From Chloroflexota bacterium (GTDB lineage: Bacteria > Chloroflexota > Dehalococcoidia > GIF9 > AB-539-J10), in NCBI GenBank assembly GCA_030670425.1, contig DAOVBS010000027.1, positions 1-6,897 on the forward strand: a DNA stretch of 6,897 nucleotides. The letters are read 5' to 3'. The notes below the pieces were generated by a model. It searched no databases, was not told the DNA's origin, and saw nothing but the letters and a program-made list of their open reading frames with translations. Shown in pieces: positions 5,741 through 6,897 of this stretch. Position 1 is the stretch's first letter. The number at the start of each line of letters is the position of its first letter. A program made the position numbers and the translations under genes.

Positions 5741-5856
5741 AGCCTTTTGACTGTGTAGATAGTCGAGGTGCGCTCCCTGTTGGAGTGGAACCAGGTTGAT
5801 GCTGACTGGGCCTAGGTGCGCCCAATGTGGCATCAAGGTCCTCATGGTTGGAAGGA
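5741..5856. other. Gap between transketolase and Nudix genes with a small hairpin
   Basis: The gap contains a TGGGC-8 nt-GCCCA stem (5807-5824), whose loop holds the AGGTG that would serve the GTG at 5827, and a direct repeat AGGTGCGC at 5766-5773 and 5814-5821. A TTGACT at 5747 has no acceptable -10 partner. There is no T-run, so readthrough from the transketolase genes is likely. Confidence 0.35.
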
Positions 5857-6360
5857 ATGAAGGAACATCGGTATTGCCCAATTTGCGGAGCGCCTCTTCG
5901 GGTGGGGATGATTGAAGGGAAGGAGAGGAAATACTGCCCGAGTTGCGATTTCATTGACTACAGGAATCCTCTGCCGGTGGCAGTGGCGGTTGCGGTACGG
6001 GATAAGAGATTCTTGTTGATCAAGAGAGGAATTCCGCCCAAGAAAGGTGCCTGGGGCTCTCCTTCGGGCTTCGTTGAAGTTGGCGAGACGCCAGAAGAAG
6101 CCTGTTTGAGAGAGCTGAAGGAGGAGGCAGGAGTATCCGGAGAGATAGTCAGGCTGATCAGAGTGGCCAGACGAGAAGATCCCGAGGTCTACGGTGACAT
6201 GCTGGTAGTGGTATATCTGGTCAAAGTCGGGGATGGGGAACCGGCCCCGGGAGTGGAGGCGGAGGATGCGAAGTTCTTTGATATAGGTGAATTGCCTGAC
6301 TACTATGCGTGTCTTTTCGGGAATGTTATTGAGGAAGTTCAGAGGGGGAAGCCGCTTTGA
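5857..6360 (+). CDS. Nudix hydrolase with N-terminal zinc ribbon
   Basis: A 167-residue protein. The N-terminal zinc ribbon has C7, C10, C27 and C30 ('YCPICGAPL' and 'YCPSCDFIDYRNP'). The Nudix domain carries a complete Nudix box, G71-x5-E77-x7-R85-E86-L87-x-E89-E90-x-G92-V93. This layout is common in NADH pyrophosphatase-like and ADP-ribose or nucleotide-sugar pyrophosphatases; the SQPWPFPxS signature of NudC is not present, so the substrate is left open. The ATG at 5857 gives the family-typical short lead before the ribbon, though its GGAAGGA abuts the start codon. An in-frame GTG at 5827, with AGGTG 8 nt upstream, would add 10 unconserved residues. It follows the transketolase genes with a gap of 116 nt (86 with the GTG) containing no clear promoter or terminator. 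Its last 22 nt overlap the end of ligA on the other strand. Confidence 0.92.
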   Translation: MKEHRYCPICGAPLRVGMIEGKERKYCPSCDFIDYRNPLPVAVAVAVRDKRFLLIKRGIPPKKGAWGSPSGFVEVGETPEEACLRELKEEAGVSGEIVRLIRVARREDPEVYGDMLVVVYLVKVGDGEPAPGVEAEDAKFFDIGELPDYYACLFGNVIEEVQRGKPL

Positions 6361-6897
6361 ACTATCAACCGCAAGAAGTCGGCTTCACTGAGCGTCTCTA
6401 CTCCCAGCTGTTGAGCTCTAGCCAGCTTGGCCCCCGGGTTAGCGCCAATGACCAGATAAGAGGTCTTCCTGGTGACATCCGACGCTGCCTTGCCTCCCAA
6501 GGCTTTGACTTTGGCCTCTGCCTCCTGGCGGGTAAGAGATTCCAGCTGTCCCGTTAGGACAAATTCGAGTCCGGCCAAAGGCAGTCTTTGAAGCCCGGCT
6601 CTCTCAGCGTTCTCACTCCTCAGTCTGACTCTGGCTTTCCGCAGTCTGTCGATAATCAGTCGGTTACCTTCTTGCCTGAAGAAGGTGACAACGCTCTCGG
6701 CTATCTTGGGCCCGATCGACGGTAGAGCCAGGAGACTCTCCTGGCTGGCTCTGGCCAGTTCGTCTATGCTGCCGAAGTGCTCTGCCAGGAGTTCGGCATA
6801 CTCTTCGCCGACGTGCAGGATGCCCAGGGCGAAAATGGCGCGGGCCAGAGATCTGTCCTTGCTTGCTTCGATGGAACTCAGCACGTTGGAGGTGCTC
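6339..6897 (-). CDS. ligA: NAD+-dependent DNA ligase, C-terminal part (cut by right edge)
   Basis: The last 185 or so residues of LigA; the reading frame is open to the window edge. It contains the end of the helix-hairpin-helix domain, with 'SSIEASKDRSLARAIFALGI' then 'HVGEEYAELLAEHFGSIDEL' and 'LLALPSIGPKIAESVVTFF'. The C-terminal BRCT domain follows, with 'LAGLEFVLTGQLESLTRQEA', 'VKALGGKAASDVTRKTSYLV' and 'GANPGAKLARAQQLGVETLSEADF'. LigA seals nicks between Okazaki fragments and in repair using NAD+. The adenylation and OB domains lie outside the window. A GTG at 6884 is an internal valine, not a start. The stop lies inside the convergent Nudix gene, giving a 22-nt tail-to-tail overlap with no room for a terminator between them. 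Confidence 0.95.
   Translation of the reverse strand, partial: STSNVLSSIEASKDRSLARAIFALGILHVGEEYAELLAEHFGSIDELARASQESLLALPSIGPKIAESVVTFFRQEGNRLIIDRLRKARVRLRSENAERAGLQRLPLAGLEFVLTGQLESLTRQEAEAKVKALGGKAASDVTRKTSYLVIGANPGAKLARAQQLGVETLSEADFLRLIVQSGFPL

Noticed and set aside
5747..5775. Promoter for the Nudix gene from TTGACT at 5747
   Set aside because: No -10-like hexamer at 16-18 nt; the sequence there is G+C-rich.
5613..5954. Minus-strand open frame of 113 codons across the transketolase-Nudix gap
   Set aside because: Mostly opposite two well-supported genes; its internal similarity (repeated GAHL) comes from the 8-nt direct repeat AGGTGCGC in the gap.

Overview
This is bacterial chromosomal DNA of moderate G+C content, with closely packed, short-spaced genes. 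An NAD+-dependent DNA ligase, a long-form hibernation factor and purine-rich Shine-Dalgarno sites all point to a bacterium. The gene set (two-subunit transketolase, ThpR, ComF next to HPF) would fit Chloroflexota such as Dehalococcoidia. That placement is an impression from gene content only and was not tested.

Left part (1-3778), read right to left on the minus strand. A probable operon starts at a well-formed promoter (3731-3759) and encodes a family-2 amidohydrolase that looks leaderless, followed 10 nt later by thpR (RNA cyclic phosphodiesterase). A second candidate promoter (2209-2237) leads into a small zinc-ribbon protein of unknown role, comF and hpf; comF and hpf overlap by 11 nt. 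After hpf comes a 473-nt stretch with no gene. Most of it is a degenerate tandem repeat of about 76 nt whose units carry a small hairpin that covaries between copies. At the left edge is the 5' part of a methylated-DNA-protein-cysteine methyltransferase-like gene, cut by the window.

Right part (3779-6897). A divergent intergenic region with a perfect 8-bp inverted repeat separates the amidohydrolase from plus-strand genes for the N- and C-terminal halves of transketolase (2 nt apart) and a zinc-ribbon Nudix hydrolase. The Nudix gene converges on, and overlaps by 22 nt, the 3' end of ligA, which enters from the right edge on the minus strand.

Functionally the window mixes nucleic-acid maintenance (alkyl repair, ligA, ThpR, the DNA-uptake-associated ComF), ribosome hibernation and central carbon metabolism. 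I see no phage, transposase, CRISPR array, tRNA or rRNA. No coherent new multi-gene system is evident. The most unusual element is the structured tandem repeat downstream of hpf.
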